A DNA stretch of 64,000 nucleotides from Streptococcus australis ATCC 700641 (GCF_000186465.1 NZ_GL636091.1:970236-1034235), one strand, 5' to 3'; counted from the stretch's first letter, positions 54,085-63,343 are shown. Program-made: numbers and translations. The notes: generated by a model not told the origin, from the sequence alone.

Positions 54085-54642
54085 ATGGCAAATCCAATCG
54101 TAGAAAAAGCTAAAGAAAGAATGTCTCAGTCTCACCAAAGTTTGGGACGTGAATTTGGAAGTATCCGGGCAGGTCGTGCAAACGCAAGTCTCTTGGACCG
54201 TATCTATGTTCAATATTACGGAGTTGATACTCCATTGAATCAAATCGCATCTATCACGATTCCAGAAGCCCGTGTGATGTTGATCACGCCTTTTGACAAG
54301 TCTTCATTGAAAGATATTGAGCACGCTTTGAATGCTTCTGACCTTGGTATTACTCCGGCTAACGATGGTTCGGTCATTCGCTTGGTCATCCCAGCTTTGA
54401 CAGAAGAAACCCGTCGTGACTTGGCCAAAGAAGTGAAAAAAGTTGGTGAAAATGCTAAGGTAGCGATCCGTAACATCCGTCGTGATGCTATGGATGAAGC
54501 TAAGAAACAAGAAAAAGCAAAAGAAATCACTGAAGATGAATTGAAGGGTCTTGAAAAAGAAATACAAAAAGTAACGGATGATGCTGTGAAACATATCGAT
54601 GAAATGACAGCTCACAAAGAAAAAGAATTGCTTGAAGTCTAA
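54085..54642 (+). CDS. frr: Ribosome recycling factor
   Basis: 185 residues, the standard length. It splits post-termination ribosomes with EF-G. Motifs: [32 protein letters not shown] and the long C-terminal helix [19 protein letters not shown]. Transcribed with pyrH, as in most bacteria. Confidence 0.97.
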   Translation: MANPIVEKAKERMSQSHQSLGREFGSIRAGRANASLLDRIYVQYYGVDTPLNQIASITIPEARVMLITPFDKSSLKDIEHALNASDLGITPANDGSVIRLVIPALTEETRRDLAKEVKKVGENAKVAIRNIRRDAMDEAKKQEKAKEITEDELKGLEKEIQKVTDDAVKHIDEMTAHKEKELLEV

Positions 54643-54748
54643 TCATTTCCAGCAGTTTACAGAGGAAATGAACTCAGTTGGCACTGCTGGCTGGGTTTTA
54701 TTTCCATTAAGGGGCTATTGATCATCATTAGCTAGAAAGAAGGAAGAA

Positions 54749-55603
54749 ATGAATACCAATCTCGCACATGATATCGTGGGCCTTGTTACGGATGAGAATG
54801 ACCGTTTTTACTTTGTCCAAAAGGATGGGCAAACCTATGCCTTGGACAAGTCTGAAGGAGAGCATGCTCTTGGAGAGTCCGTCAAGGGCTTTGCCTATAC
54901 GGATATGAAGCAACGTTTGCGCCTGACCACACTTGAAGTCACAGCTCGTCAGGACCAATTTGGTTGGGGGACAGTGACAGAAGTTCGTAAGGACCTGGGT
55001 GTTTTTGTCGATACTGGTCTACCAGACAAGGAGATTGTCGTATCTCTGGATATTCTGCCAGAGATCAAGGAACTATGGCCTAAAAAAGGAGATAAACTCT
55101 TTGTTCGCCTGGAAGTCGATAAAAAAGATCGAATCTGGGGTGTCTTGGCCTACCAAGAAGACTTCCAACGGATTGCTCGTCCAGCCTACAACAATATGCA
55201 GAATCAGAACTGGCCGGCTATCGTCTATCGCTTAAAACTTTCAGGGACCTTTGTTTACTTACCTGAGAACAATATGTTAGGCTTTATCCATCCAAGTGAG
55301 CGCTTTGCCGAACCTCGTTTGGGACAAGTCCTAGATGCCCGGGTTATTGGTTTCCGAGAGGTGGATCGGACCTTGAATTTATCCTTGAAGCCACGCTCGT
55401 TTGAAATGCTGGAAAACGATGCACAGATGATTTTGGCATATTTAGAAAACAATGGAGGCTTTATGACCTTGAATGATAAGTCCTCCCCAGAAGAAATTAA
55501 GGCAACCTTTGGCATTTCCAAGGGGCAGTTCAAAAAAGCTCTGGGAGGCTTGATGAAAGCAGGGAAAATCACACAGGATGCCTTTGGTACAGAATTAAAA
55601 TAA
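54749..55603 (+). CDS. cvfB: CvfB-type S1 RNA-binding protein
   Basis: 284 residues. Three S1-like OB domains in tandem (about 1-65, 66-140, 145-215; [17 protein letters not shown] is a clear S1 segment), then a C-terminal winged-helix region ([36 protein letters not shown]). Members bind RNA and affect virulence gene expression in staphylococci. GAAAGAAGGAAG precedes the start. The 100-bp gap after frr has a stem CCAGCAGT...ACTGCTGG (54651-54691) which may partly terminate. Confidence 0.9.
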   Translation: MNTNLAHDIVGLVTDENDRFYFVQKDGQTYALDKSEGEHALGESVKGFAYTDMKQRLRLTTLEVTARQDQFGWGTVTEVRKDLGVFVDTGLPDKEIVVSLDILPEIKELWPKKGDKLFVRLEVDKKDRIWGVLAYQEDFQRIARPAYNNMQNQNWPAIVYRLKLSGTFVYLPENNMLGFIHPSERFAEPRLGQVLDARVIGFREVDRTLNLSLKPRSFEMLENDAQMILAYLENNGGFMTLNDKSSPEEIKATFGISKGQFKKALGGLMKAGKITQDAFGTELK

Positions 55604-55613
55604 AAGGAGTCCT

Positions 55614-55829
55614 ATGCGAAAATCATTTTATACTTGGTTGATGACAGAGCGCAATCCCAAAAGCAATGCTCCCAAGGCTCTTCTAGCTGATCTGGTCTTT
55701 CATGAGACAGCCTTTCCAAAGCATACAGATGATTTTGATGAAGTCAGTCGCTTTCTGGAAGAGCATGCCAGTTTCTCCTTTAATCTAGGAGATTTTGATG
55801 CAATTTGGGAAGAATACCTAGGTCATTAA
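55614..55829 (+). CDS. YozE family protein (UPF0346)
   Basis: 71 residues. [33 protein letters not shown] is the family signature: a small helical protein of unknown function, found in Firmicutes usually next to cvfB or phoH as here. Ribosome site AAAAGGAG. Confidence 0.88.
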   Translation: MRKSFYTWLMTERNPKSNAPKALLADLVFHETAFPKHTDDFDEVSRFLEEHASFSFNLGDFDAIWEEYLGH

Positions 55830-55920
55830 GTACAAGAGAATCAAAGTGGGCCGGGGATGGTCAATTCTCGGTCTCTTTGTTATAATAGAGAAAACTTACA
55901 GAAATAGAGAGGTTCTTTAT

Positions 55921-56919
55921 TTGAAAGAACATTCAATTGATATTCAATTAAGTCATCCAGATGATCTCTTCCATCTATTTGGATCCAATGAACGTCACTT
56001 GCGTTTGATGGAGCAGGAGTTGGATGTGATCATCCATGCCCGAACAGAAATTGTCCAGGTCATCGGTCAAGAAGAAGATTGTGAAAAAGCCAGACAAGTT
56101 ATTGAGGCTTTGCTTATCTTGGTGAATCGTGGCATGACTATCGGGACGCCGGATGTTGTAACAGCTATTCAAATGGTTCGTAATGATGAGTTGGATAAGT
56201 TCGTGGCCTTGTATGAAGAAGAAATCATCAAGGATAGCTACGGCAAGCCCATTCGGGTAAAAACGCTAGGTCAAAAGATTTATGTAGATAGTGTCAAGCA
56301 CCATGATGTGACCTTCGGGATTGGACCAGCAGGGACTGGGAAGACCTTTTTGGCAGTAACTTTGGCCGTGACCGCCCTCAAGCGTGGTCAAGTCAAGCGC
56401 ATTATTTTGACTCGCCCAGCCGTGGAAGCAGGAGAGAGCCTTGGTTTCCTTCCAGGGGATCTCAAGGAAAAGGTAGACCCTTATCTACGTCCAGTCTATG
56501 ATGCCCTCTATCAAATCTTGGGCAAGGACCAGACCACTCGTATGATGGAGCGGGAGATTATTGAGATAGCTCCCTTAGCTTATATGCGGGGCCGGACCTT
56601 GGATGATGCCTTTGTCATTCTCGATGAAGCGCAAAATACAACCATCATGCAGATGAAGATGTTCTTGACCCGTCTTGGTTTCAACTCCAAGATGATTGTC
56701 AATGGAGACACTAGCCAGATTGACCTTCCTCGAAATGTCAAATCCGGCTTGATTGATGCCCAGGAGAAGTTAAAAAATATTTCTCAGATTGATTTTGTGC
56801 ACTTCTCTGCTAAGGATGTTGTTCGCCATCCTGTTGTAGCAGAAATTATCCGGGCCTATGAGCCCCTCCCACATCTAGTAATCAAAGAAAAACTGGATGT
56901 GGAAGAAGAAACGGAATAA
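55921..56919 (+). CDS. phoH: PhoH-like ATPase, TTG start
   Basis: 332 residues. The TTG at 55921 is chosen because AGAGAGG lies about eight bases upstream and the protein then begins MKEHSIDIQLSHPDDLFHLF, the family start; the longer ATG frame from 55846 reads through the promoter region. Walker A GPAGTGKTF, Walker B FVILDEAQNTT and an arginine-finger region. PhoH proteins are linked to RNA metabolism together with YbeY, whose gene is seven kb downstream here rather than adjacent. An own -10 box (TATAAT, 55881-55886) suggests separate transcription. Confidence 0.92.
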   Translation: MKEHSIDIQLSHPDDLFHLFGSNERHLRLMEQELDVIIHARTEIVQVIGQEEDCEKARQVIEALLILVNRGMTIGTPDVVTAIQMVRNDELDKFVALYEEEIIKDSYGKPIRVKTLGQKIYVDSVKHHDVTFGIGPAGTGKTFLAVTLAVTALKRGQVKRIILTRPAVEAGESLGFLPGDLKEKVDPYLRPVYDALYQILGKDQTTRMMEREIIEIAPLAYMRGRTLDDAFVILDEAQNTTIMQMKMFLTRLGFNSKMIVNGDTSQIDLPRNVKSGLIDAQEKLKNISQIDFVHFSAKDVVRHPVVAEIIRAYEPLPHLVIKEKLDVEEETE

Positions 56920-56926
56920 AAAAAGA

Positions 56927-56950
56927 GGCAAAGATCAGAGGATCTTTGCC
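56927..56950 (+). terminator. phoH terminator-like hairpin
   Basis: GGCAAAGATC and GATCTTTGCC pair around AGAG. The T run is weak (TTAAATT). Confidence 0.6.
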
Positions 56951-56978
56951 TTAAATTGACGATAAAATCATTTTCTAG

Positions 56979-57298
56979 ACTTTCCTTAGGTGAGAACGGA
57001 GGTTAGGTGAAATTATCCAGTGGATGATTTCAGCAATCCAGGAAGTTCCATGACTAAATCAAGATACAAAGGGCGTCTGCGGATAAAGTCAAAATAGGAA
57101 GTTTGACGCAGAATCTTTTGATTCTAGAAAAACTTATCTTTTTGACACAATCCGCAGCCCGTGTTCAATTTTTATTGAGCCCCTTCGCTCTTTAATTTCT
57201 GGGCTCAGGCTAAAACAGTTTCCCAAACTGTTTTACTCTTAATTATTCCGAGTGCTTGAAACTAAATTGTTTCAGACACTTTTCTCACAGCGGAAAAT
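56979..57298 (+). repeat. Modular intergenic repeat B, copy 3 (long form with structured insert)
   Basis: The 5' half (TTTCCTTAGGTGAG to AAGTTCCATGACT) is nearly identical to copy 1, and the 3' end (AGTGCTTGAAAC ... CTCACAGCGGAAA) matches again. In between, at about 57053-57249, about 200 bp replaces the usual short core. The insert folds well: CTGCGGAT/ATCCGCAG, TGAGCCC/GGGCTCA and AAAACAGTTT/AAACTGTTTT are all perfect stems. No ORF with a ribosome site is present. Confidence 0.75.
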
Positions 57299-57418
57299 CT
57301 CTGAAAATGATTTAAAAAACTCAAAACAACTTGTTTTTTTCAAAACTTTTTTATTAGTTCATATGAAAAAATAAGTTGCTTATTTTTTTCGATGATAATT
57401 CTTTAAATATATGATAGT

Positions 57419-58531
57419 TTAAACCAATTCGTCGATTGGAGTGAAGTCGCGTTCTAGACCTTCTGCAACTGGTTGGCTTGTGATATGGCCTTGGTAAGTA
57501 GTGACCCCTTGGCGTAAGCCTTCATCAAGTGCGATGGCCTTATGGAAGCCTTTGTCAGCCAAAGCTTCTACATAAGGAAGGGTTACATTGGTAAGGGCGA
57601 TAGTAGAAGTGCGAGCGACAGCCCCTGGGATATTAGCAACGGCATAGTGGAGCACACCATGTTTTTCGTAAACAGGCTCTGTATGCGTTGTCACACGGTC
57701 TGCTGTTTCGATAACACCACCTTGGTCAACTGCAACGTCGACGATGACGGAACCTGGACGCATTTGTTTGACCATATCATCTGTCACTAATTTAGGAGCT
57801 TTCGCACCAGGAATCAAGACAGCACCGATGACAACATCGGCATCACGGACGCTGGCTTCAATATTAAAGGGGTTGGACATGAGGGTTTGGATTTGGTGAC
57901 CAAAGACATCTTCCAGAACAGCTAAACGTTTGGCACTGATATCTAAGATGGTCACTTGGGCACCAAGTCCAAGGGCGATCCGTGCTGCGTGGGTTCCAAC
58001 AACCCCACCTCCGATGATAGTGACTTTTCCTTTGGGAACACCTGGTACCCCACCTAGGAGGACACCAGATCCACCTTCTTGTTTGGTTAAGAAGTGAGCA
58101 CCGATTTGCACCGCCATTCGTCCAGCAACCTCACTCATTGGCACCAAGAGGGGCAATTGGCCATCAAGGTCACGAACCGTTTCGTAGGCAACTCCTGTTG
58201 TTTTCGCTGCGACCATAGCGTCCGCTAATTCAGGTGCGGCAGCCATATGCAAGTAAGTGAAGAGTAAGAGGTCTTCGCGAAGGAAACCGTATTCTTCAGC
58301 GAGAGGTTCCTTGACTTTCACCACCATCTCAGCGTTCCAAGCTTCTGCAGCAGTCGCAACGATGGTTGCCCCTTGTTTAACGTAATCTTCATCTGCAAAG
58401 CCAGAACCGAGTCCGGCATTGGTTTCCACCAAAACTTGATGCCCTTTCTTCACCAAGCTTTGTACACCTGCAGGTGTCAAACCGACCCGATTTTCGTTGT
58501 TTTTAATTTCTTTTGGAATACCGATTAACAT
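57419..58531 (-). CDS. ald: Alanine dehydrogenase
   Basis: 370 residues. NAD-dependent interconversion of L-alanine and pyruvate plus ammonia. The N-terminal [23 protein letters not shown] is the family signature; likely catalytic residues are Lys in VVKVKEPL and His in FTYLHMAA. Rossmann motif [20 protein letters not shown] lies at about 172. The start follows AAGGAGAAA. It is a monocistronic minus-strand gene behind a leader with a terminator-like hairpin. The C-terminus IDELV is normal for the family. Confidence 0.95.
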   Translation of the reverse strand: MLIGIPKEIKNNENRVGLTPAGVQSLVKKGHQVLVETNAGLGSGFADEDYVKQGATIVATAAEAWNAEMVVKVKEPLAEEYGFLREDLLLFTYLHMAAAPELADAMVAAKTTGVAYETVRDLDGQLPLLVPMSEVAGRMAVQIGAHFLTKQEGGSGVLLGGVPGVPKGKVTIIGGGVVGTHAARIALGLGAQVTILDISAKRLAVLEDVFGHQIQTLMSNPFNIEASVRDADVVIGAVLIPGAKAPKLVTDDMVKQMRPGSVIVDVAVDQGGVIETADRVTTHTEPVYEKHGVLHYAVANIPGAVARTSTIALTNVTLPYVEALADKGFHKAIALDEGLRQGVTTYQGHITSQPVAEGLERDFTPIDELV

Positions 58532-58533
58532 GA

Positions 58534-58611
58534 TTATTTCTCCTTGCTTAGATATGGGTGTAAAAAGGCCATTGGTGTGAGATTTCTCTCTTGACTCAAT
58601 GACCTTTTCAC
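58534..58611 (-). promoter_or_regulatory. ald leader: short frame and terminator-like hairpin
   Basis: On the minus strand AAAAGGTCATTG (58608-58597) pairs with CAATGGCCTTTTT (58574-58562), a long stem ending in a T run, inside the 5' leader of ald. A frame from GTG 58611 (or TTG 58599) runs through it and stops at 58534, two bases before the ald ATG; the visible residues include [15 protein letters not shown]. If translated it would be coupled to ald; if not, the hairpin is an attenuator. Coding is uncertain since the ribosome site (AAGGAG) touches the GTG. Confidence 0.5.
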
Positions 58612-58639
58612 TCCTTATCTGATTGTTTTTATTGATTTT

Positions 58640-58668
58640 ATTGTATAGAAAAGTTGGTTAAAAAGCAA
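58640..58668 (-). promoter_or_regulatory. ald promoter
   Basis: Minus strand TTGCTT (58668-58663), 17-bp spacer, TACAAT (58645-58640). This puts the transcript start near 58633 and the hairpin about 25 nt into the leader. Confidence 0.7.
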
Positions 58669-58733
58669 GAAAAATTTGAGCTTGCCTTCCTTTAGGTTAT
58701 TTGCTAAACTAATGCCTAAAGAAGGAGTGTCAA

Positions 58734-59303
58734 ATGGAAAATTTATATGTGAAGTTAGCGGCTTATCGTGAAATAGAGACAGAGCGTTTGCACTTGCGTC
58801 CGGTCACTCTTGAGGATGCACCGGCTATGTTTGAGTATGCTTCTGATGAAGCTGTTACGCGCTACACTTTTCCAACCAATCAAAGTCTTGAAGAGACGCG
58901 TAATAATATTGCCCTCTTTTACCTAGCGAACCCACTTGGAAGATGGGGGATCGAGCTCAAAGAAAATGGAAAATTTATTGGGACGATTGATTTACTGGAT
59001 TTGGATCTTTGTCTGAAAAAGGGGAGTATCGGCTATGTTCTGAATAAAGACTATTGGAACCAAGGTCTTGCGACAGAGGCTACCAAGGCAGTCATTGCCC
59101 TGGCTTTTGAACAGTTAGGGATGAACAAACTCATTGCCGTTTATGACAAGGATAACCCAGCTTCTGGCCGGGTGATGGCCAAAGCAGGGATGCAATTTTC
59201 CCACGAAGAAGCTTATGCGATGCTAGACCTGCATGAAGAGGGGCGAATGGTGACGAGAGTCCATTATGTCCTCACTAAGGAAGAATATTTGACAGAAAAA
59301 TGA
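58734..59303 (+). CDS. GNAT acetyltransferase, RimJ/RimL-like
   Basis: 189 residues. IETERLHLRPVTLEDAPAMFEY starts the RimJ/RimL-type GNAT domain; the acetyl-CoA loop is YWNQGLATEATKAVIALAF, followed by NPASGRVMAKAGM. The target is unknown (protein N-terminus or small amine). GAAGGAG precedes the start. It is divergent from ald with about 65 bp between the promoters. Confidence 0.88.
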   Translation: MENLYVKLAAYREIETERLHLRPVTLEDAPAMFEYASDEAVTRYTFPTNQSLEETRNNIALFYLANPLGRWGIELKENGKFIGTIDLLDLDLCLKKGSIGYVLNKDYWNQGLATEATKAVIALAFEQLGMNKLIAVYDKDNPASGRVMAKAGMQFSHEEAYAMLDLHEEGRMVTRVHYVLTKEEYLTEK

Positions 59304-59353
59304 GTCAGGATATTGACAAAAGGCCTATCTCCATGATATAGTAGATAGGTACT

Positions 59354-59426
59354 GCTGGTTTAGCTCAGTCGGTAGAGCGCATCCATGGTAAGGATGAGGT
59401 CGCCGGTTCAATCCCGGCAACTAGCA
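59354..59426 (+). tRNA. tRNA-Thr (anticodon GGU)
   Basis: A cloverleaf of 73 nt: acceptor GCTGGTT/AACTAGC (one G-U), D arm TAGCTCAGTCGGTAGAGC, anticodon stem CATCC/GGATG with loop ATGGTAA (anticodon GGT in DNA), T arm GCCGG-TTCAATC-CCGGC, discriminator A. CCA is not encoded. It reads ACC and ACU codons. It stands alone rather than in an rRNA cluster. Confidence 0.95.
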
Positions 59427-59436
59427 TAGAAGAAGA

Positions 59437-59470
59437 GAAGCTTAGAGAGGATCTAGGCTTCTTTTTTTTG
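59437..59470 (+). terminator. tRNA-Thr terminator
   Basis: GAAGCTTAGA and TCTAGGCTTC pair (one G-U) around GAGGA, followed by eight T. Confidence 0.92.
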
Positions 59471-59520
59471 CGAGTTCATCTTTAAAAATTTTGCCTTTTT
59501 CAACAATTTTCAAAAAAACG

Positions 59521-59549
59521 TTGACAAGCACAGAAATCCGTGGTAAAGT
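59521..59549 (+). promoter_or_regulatory. Promoter of the ABC-exporter leader
   Basis: TTGACA (59521-59526), 17-bp spacer, TAAAGT (59544-59549). Confidence 0.8.
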
Positions 59550-59580
59550 TATAGCAACAAAGAGAAAGGAGAAAACCATC

Positions 59581-59652
59581 ATGAACAAAGTAGATGTTTT
59601 GATGACACAATTGAATACACAGCTTCTCCAATCTCAGTTGAGTTCTATGTAA
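59581..59652 (+). CDS. Candidate leader peptide of the ABC exporter operon
   Basis: A 23-residue ORF with an excellent ribosome site (AAAGGAG, 59566-59572) and ATG at 59581. The sequence MNKVDVLMTQLNTQLLQSQL ends in SSM; it is rich in Gln, Leu and Ser. The stop codon lies only 10 bases before the first terminator stem. This matches the BmrB-type layout, in which ribosome progress on a short ORF decides whether a drug exporter operon downstream is transcribed. Translation is inferred. Confidence 0.65.
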   Translation: MNKVDVLMTQLNTQLLQSQLSSM

Positions 59653-59662
59653 AAATTGAATG

Positions 59663-59697
59663 AACCCAAGATGGAGGAGTCTGTCTTGGGTTTTTTG
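59663..59697 (+). terminator. First leader terminator (T1)
   Basis: AACCCAAGA (59663-59671) pairs with TCTTGGGTT (59684-59692), then a T run. A ribosome at the leader-peptide stop would cover its 5' arm. Confidence 0.85.
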
Positions 59698-59744
59698 TAT
59701 GCATTTTTGCCTGCCTTAACTGAATTGGTGATAGGCATCAGAAG

Positions 59745-59793
59745 GCCCAAGTGTGGACTGAGCACCTACTCAGCTCCTTACTTGGGTTTTTTC
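59745..59793 (+). terminator. Second leader terminator (T2)
   Basis: GCCCAAGT (59745-59752) pairs with ACTTGGGT (59780-59787), with an inner CTGAG/CTCAG stem, then TTTTTT. It ends about 25 bases before the exporter start codon. Confidence 0.85.
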
Positions 59794-59818
59794 TGTGCCA
59801 TTTTGAAAAGGAGAATAT

Positions 59819-61543
59819 ATGATCAGAGCTATTTGGGAGTATATCAGGGAACGCAAGTGGCGATATATCAGTATTGCTGTTGTCCTGATTCTTTATGATT
59901 ACACCTTATTGATCCCGACGCAAGTTATTCAGCGTCTAGTGGATCATCTGAGTCAGCAGACGCTGACGCAATCCAACTTTGTATGGGATATGGTCCTCTT
60001 GGTAGGATCAGCCATCCTCAATTACCTGACGGCTTTTTATTGGCAGTTGCGCCTCTTTCAGTCGTCAGTTCATTTCAAGGCGACCCTTCAGGGACAAGCT
60101 TTTCGTAAACTAGTAGCTATGCGGCGTCCCTTTTTTGAGAAATTCCGTTCAGGAGATCTCTTGACGCGGTTCACGACAGATGTCGATGGCATGGCCGACA
60201 TGGCTGGTTACGGGATGATGGTGCTCTTGTTTGGCGGTGGCTTGTTTGCCTTTATTATTCCGACCATGTTTTTCATTTCTTGGCGATTAACCTTGATTTC
60301 CTTTATTCCCATGATCTTCCTTATCGTCTCGACCTATTTTTTGAGTAGAAAGCAGGAGGATTATGTTGAGCAAAACCGGGAAGCAGTCGCTCAGTTGAAT
60401 GATGAAGTCTTGGAGTCCATCGAAGGGATTCGGGTCATGAGGGCCTATAGTAAACGGGACCAGCAGGTCAAACAGTTTCAGAAGAAAACAGCCAGTCTAT
60501 CCAAAACAGGGGACAAAATTGCTTCTATCCAATATTCTTTTGGCCCCTTAGCCCTGATGTTTATTGGTTTTTCGACGGTCCTACTCTTGGTATTTGGAGG
60601 TCAGTCATTAGCAATCGGGCAATTGAGCCTTGGCAAGTTATTGGCTTTGCAGCTGTATTTGGTCTTTTTAATTGAACCTATGTGGATGATGGCGGACCTG
60701 ATCTTGGTCTATCAGACAGGGCAAATGTCCTATAAAAAATTAAAAGAAGTGATTGATGAAACGGATGATCTCGAACCAGATGGTCCTAACTATTTAGAGC
60801 AGATTGATTCGGTGCAGTTTAAGGATTATTCTTTCAGCTATCCTGGCGCTGAGCGAAAGAGTCTATCAGGCATTGATTGGACCATTCAGAAAGGACAGAC
60901 AGTTGGAATTGTTGGTCGTACCGGAGCAGGAAAGACTAGTCTGATTCGACAATTCTTGCGGCAGTACCCAGTTGGTGAGGGAGAATTCTTGGTCAACCAG
61001 CAACCGATCGTGGACTACAACCGACACTCTATTGAAGCTAAAATCGGCTATGTTTCCCAAGAACATATTTTATTCTCAAAATCTATTCGTGACAATATCG
61101 CTCTGGGTAAAAATGGTGCTAGTGAAGAGGATTTAGTGGAAGCTGTAGCCCAAGCTGCTTTTGCGGATGATCTTGAGCGGATGTCTCAGGGAATGGACAC
61201 CATGATCGGTGAGAAAGGGGTCTCTGTATCAGGTGGTCAAAAACAGCGGATCTCGTTGGCACGTGCTTTTTTAAGGGATGCGGATCTCTTGCTGTTAGAT
61301 GATTCCCTTTCAGCAGTAGATGCGAAGACCGAACAGGCCATTATTGACACCATTCAAACAGAGCGAAAAGGCAAGACGACCCTCATTGTTTCCCATCGCT
61401 TGTCTGCGGTTCATCAGGCGGATTGGATTATTGTATTGGATCAAGGACAGATTGTAGAAGAAGGTAGAGCTAGTGATTTACTGGCTCAAGAGGGCTGGTA
61501 TTATGAACAATACCAACGGCAACAAAAACAGGAAGGAGAATAA
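59819..61543 (+). CDS. Heterodimeric multidrug ABC exporter subunit (BmrC/YheI-like)
   Basis: 574 residues: six membrane helices (about 15-300) fused to an ATPase domain. Walker A GRTGAGKTS (about 366), signature VSGGQKQRIS, Walker B LLLLDDSLSAVD. The catalytic Glu after Walker B is Asp, the mark of the degenerate-site half of heterodimeric exporters such as BmrC and LmrC. The end DGWYYEQYQRQQ-like tail is also as in YheI. AAAAGGAG precedes the start. The partner gene follows one base after the stop. Expression should be controlled by the leader peptide and two terminators. Confidence 0.9.
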   Translation: MIRAIWEYIRERKWRYISIAVVLILYDYTLLIPTQVIQRLVDHLSQQTLTQSNFVWDMVLLVGSAILNYLTAFYWQLRLFQSSVHFKATLQGQAFRKLVAMRRPFFEKFRSGDLLTRFTTDVDGMADMAGYGMMVLLFGGGLFAFIIPTMFFISWRLTLISFIPMIFLIVSTYFLSRKQEDYVEQNREAVAQLNDEVLESIEGIRVMRAYSKRDQQVKQFQKKTASLSKTGDKIASIQYSFGPLALMFIGFSTVLLLVFGGQSLAIGQLSLGKLLALQLYLVFLIEPMWMMADLILVYQTGQMSYKKLKEVIDETDDLEPDGPNYLEQIDSVQFKDYSFSYPGAERKSLSGIDWTIQKGQTVGIVGRTGAGKTSLIRQFLRQYPVGEGEFLVNQQPIVDYNRHSIEAKIGYVSQEHILFSKSIRDNIALGKNGASEEDLVEAVAQAAFADDLERMSQGMDTMIGEKGVSVSGGQKQRISLARAFLRDADLLLLDDSLSAVDAKTEQAIIDTIQTERKGKTTLIVSHRLSAVHQADWIIVLDQGQIVEEGRASDLLAQEGWYYEQYQRQQKQEGE

Positions 61544-61544
61544 G

Positions 61545-63281
61545 ATGAAAGTATTGAAACGATTATTATCTCAGATCACTCTTTATCCGACGGTTTTTCT
61601 TTCCGGCTTTATTTGTCTCTTACTAGCCACCATTTTTTCTGAATTGTCTCCTTTTCTTCTCCAAAAGATGATCGATGGGCCTTTGACTGCACTGACCCAC
61701 GGTGGAGGACAAGGGGATTTGCTTCAGATGGGATCATTTTATCTCTTGGTCTTAAGCCTAGGACAGCTGATTAGCTACCTAGGAAATCGGATCTTGCTAC
61801 ACGGAAGCAATCAAGTAACGGCTAGTCTGAGAGACCAAGCCTTTCAAGTCATGCAAGGTCTGCCTATTTCTTATTTTGATGACAAGCCGGCCGGAAAGAT
61901 CGCAACAAGAATTGTCAATGATACGGAGACCTTACGGACCCAGTTTTATAACTCTTGTATGATACTAGTCATCTATTTGGTGCGATTTCTCTTTATCCTA
62001 GGGATTCTCTTTTACCTGAGTCCTATGATGGGGCTACTCTTGTGTCTGGTTTTTCCAATTTTCTATGGAATCCAGTATCTCTACAAGGTCATGACGGACC
62101 AGCCTATGAAGGATTTCTTTGATGCGAGAAGCGAGGTCAATACCCAAGTCAATGAACTCTTGCATGGTGCCAGTATGATTCAGCTCTATCATCAAGAGCC
62201 TGGTGTGGTAGAGGAGTTTGAAGCCACTACCCAGAAGATGCTAGGAGCCAATGATCGGATCCTCTTAGCTGATTCCATCGCTTCTTGGACCTTGACAGAA
62301 TTGCTCAAGTTTTTAGTGATTGCAGGTATATTGACCATCGCTGGAATTTCTTTCCTACAGGGCAATATCGGTGTGACAGCTGGTTTCTTATTTATCAATA
62401 TTAACTATGTCATCAATCTGTTTGATCTCATGGCTAATCTCAGTCGTCAATTTCCGAATATTCGGCGATCACTAGAGACGGGGAGTCGCGTCCTTGCCTT
62501 CTTGGATCAACCCTTAGAGGCCGATGGTGTATCGGAACTGAAGATAGAAAAGGCTCAAGTCGTGTTTGATGATGTTCAATTTGCTTATGAAGAAGGCAAG
62601 CCAGTTTTACAGGATATTGCCTTTCAGGCGAGTCCCGGGGAAACCATCGCTCTTGTGGGCCATACTGGATCGGGTAAATCTTCTATCATGAATCTTCTCT
62701 ATCGTTTCTATGATCCTCAAGAAGGAGCGATTTTGATCGATGGGCAAGATATTCGCCAAGTCTCTCGTGAGAGCCTGCGAAGCCACATGGGCATTGTTCT
62801 GCAAGATCCTTATCTATTTACAGGAACCATTGCCAGTAATGTGGCCATGAGTCAGGATCATATTGACCGGGATGCGGTCAAAGATGCGCTGAAAAAAGTC
62901 GGTGCTTGGCCTTTTGTAGAGCGCCTTGAAAAGGGAATCGACCATCCAGTCGTAGAAAAAGGATCTGCCTTTTCAAGTGGCGAGCGCCAGTTGATTTCCT
63001 TTGCGCGAACGCTCTATATGAATCCGCAAATTCTGATTTTGGATGAGGCCACCTCTCACATCGATACAGAAACAGAAGAAATTATCCAACAAGCTATGGC
63101 GGTCCTCCAAAAGGGCCGGACCACCTTTATCATTGCCCATCGCTTGTCCACTATCCAAGATGCCGATCAAATCTTAGTCTTATCTGAAGGACGCATTGTA
63201 GAGCGTGGTAGACACGAGGAACTGGTTACACAAGGCGGGATCTATGCCCTGATGAATGCCATCCAGCAAACAGTGGTGTAA
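61545..63281 (+). CDS. Heterodimeric multidrug ABC exporter subunit (BmrD/YheH-like)
   Basis: 578 residues: six membrane helices plus ATPase. Walker A GHTGSGKSS, Walker B ILILDEATSHID with a normal catalytic Glu, and a changed signature FSSGERQLIS (Gly to Ser), as in BmrD. With the Asp of its partner this gives one active and one degenerate composite site. The start at 61545 follows GAAGGAG; an upstream ATG at 61473 lies inside the first gene. It lacks the long extracytoplasmic insert present near the N-terminus of Bacillus BmrD. It likely exports drugs or antimicrobial compounds. Confidence 0.9.
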   Translation: MKVLKRLLSQITLYPTVFLSGFICLLLATIFSELSPFLLQKMIDGPLTALTHGGGQGDLLQMGSFYLLVLSLGQLISYLGNRILLHGSNQVTASLRDQAFQVMQGLPISYFDDKPAGKIATRIVNDTETLRTQFYNSCMILVIYLVRFLFILGILFYLSPMMGLLLCLVFPIFYGIQYLYKVMTDQPMKDFFDARSEVNTQVNELLHGASMIQLYHQEPGVVEEFEATTQKMLGANDRILLADSIASWTLTELLKFLVIAGILTIAGISFLQGNIGVTAGFLFININYVINLFDLMANLSRQFPNIRRSLETGSRVLAFLDQPLEADGVSELKIEKAQVVFDDVQFAYEEGKPVLQDIAFQASPGETIALVGHTGSGKSSIMNLLYRFYDPQEGAILIDGQDIRQVSRESLRSHMGIVLQDPYLFTGTIASNVAMSQDHIDRDAVKDALKKVGAWPFVERLEKGIDHPVVEKGSAFSSGERQLISFARTLYMNPQILILDEATSHIDTETEEIIQQAMAVLQKGRTTFIIAHRLSTIQDADQILVLSEGRIVERGRHEELVTQGGIYALMNAIQQTVV

Positions 63282-63306
63282 GATGATCATGCAAAGAAAA
63301 AGTTTG

Positions 63307-63343
63307 AAAACCAGCCTGTATCTAGTATATAGGCTGGTTTTTG
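63307..63343 (+). terminator. ABC exporter terminator
   Basis: AAAACCAGCCTGTA and TATAGGCTGGTTTT pair around TCTAGTA, followed by T. Confidence 0.9.

Noticed and set aside
59656..59898. 80-codon ORF across the ABC exporter leader
   Set aside because: It runs through both terminators into the exporter gene in another frame; the 23-codon ORF at 59581 has a far better ribosome site.
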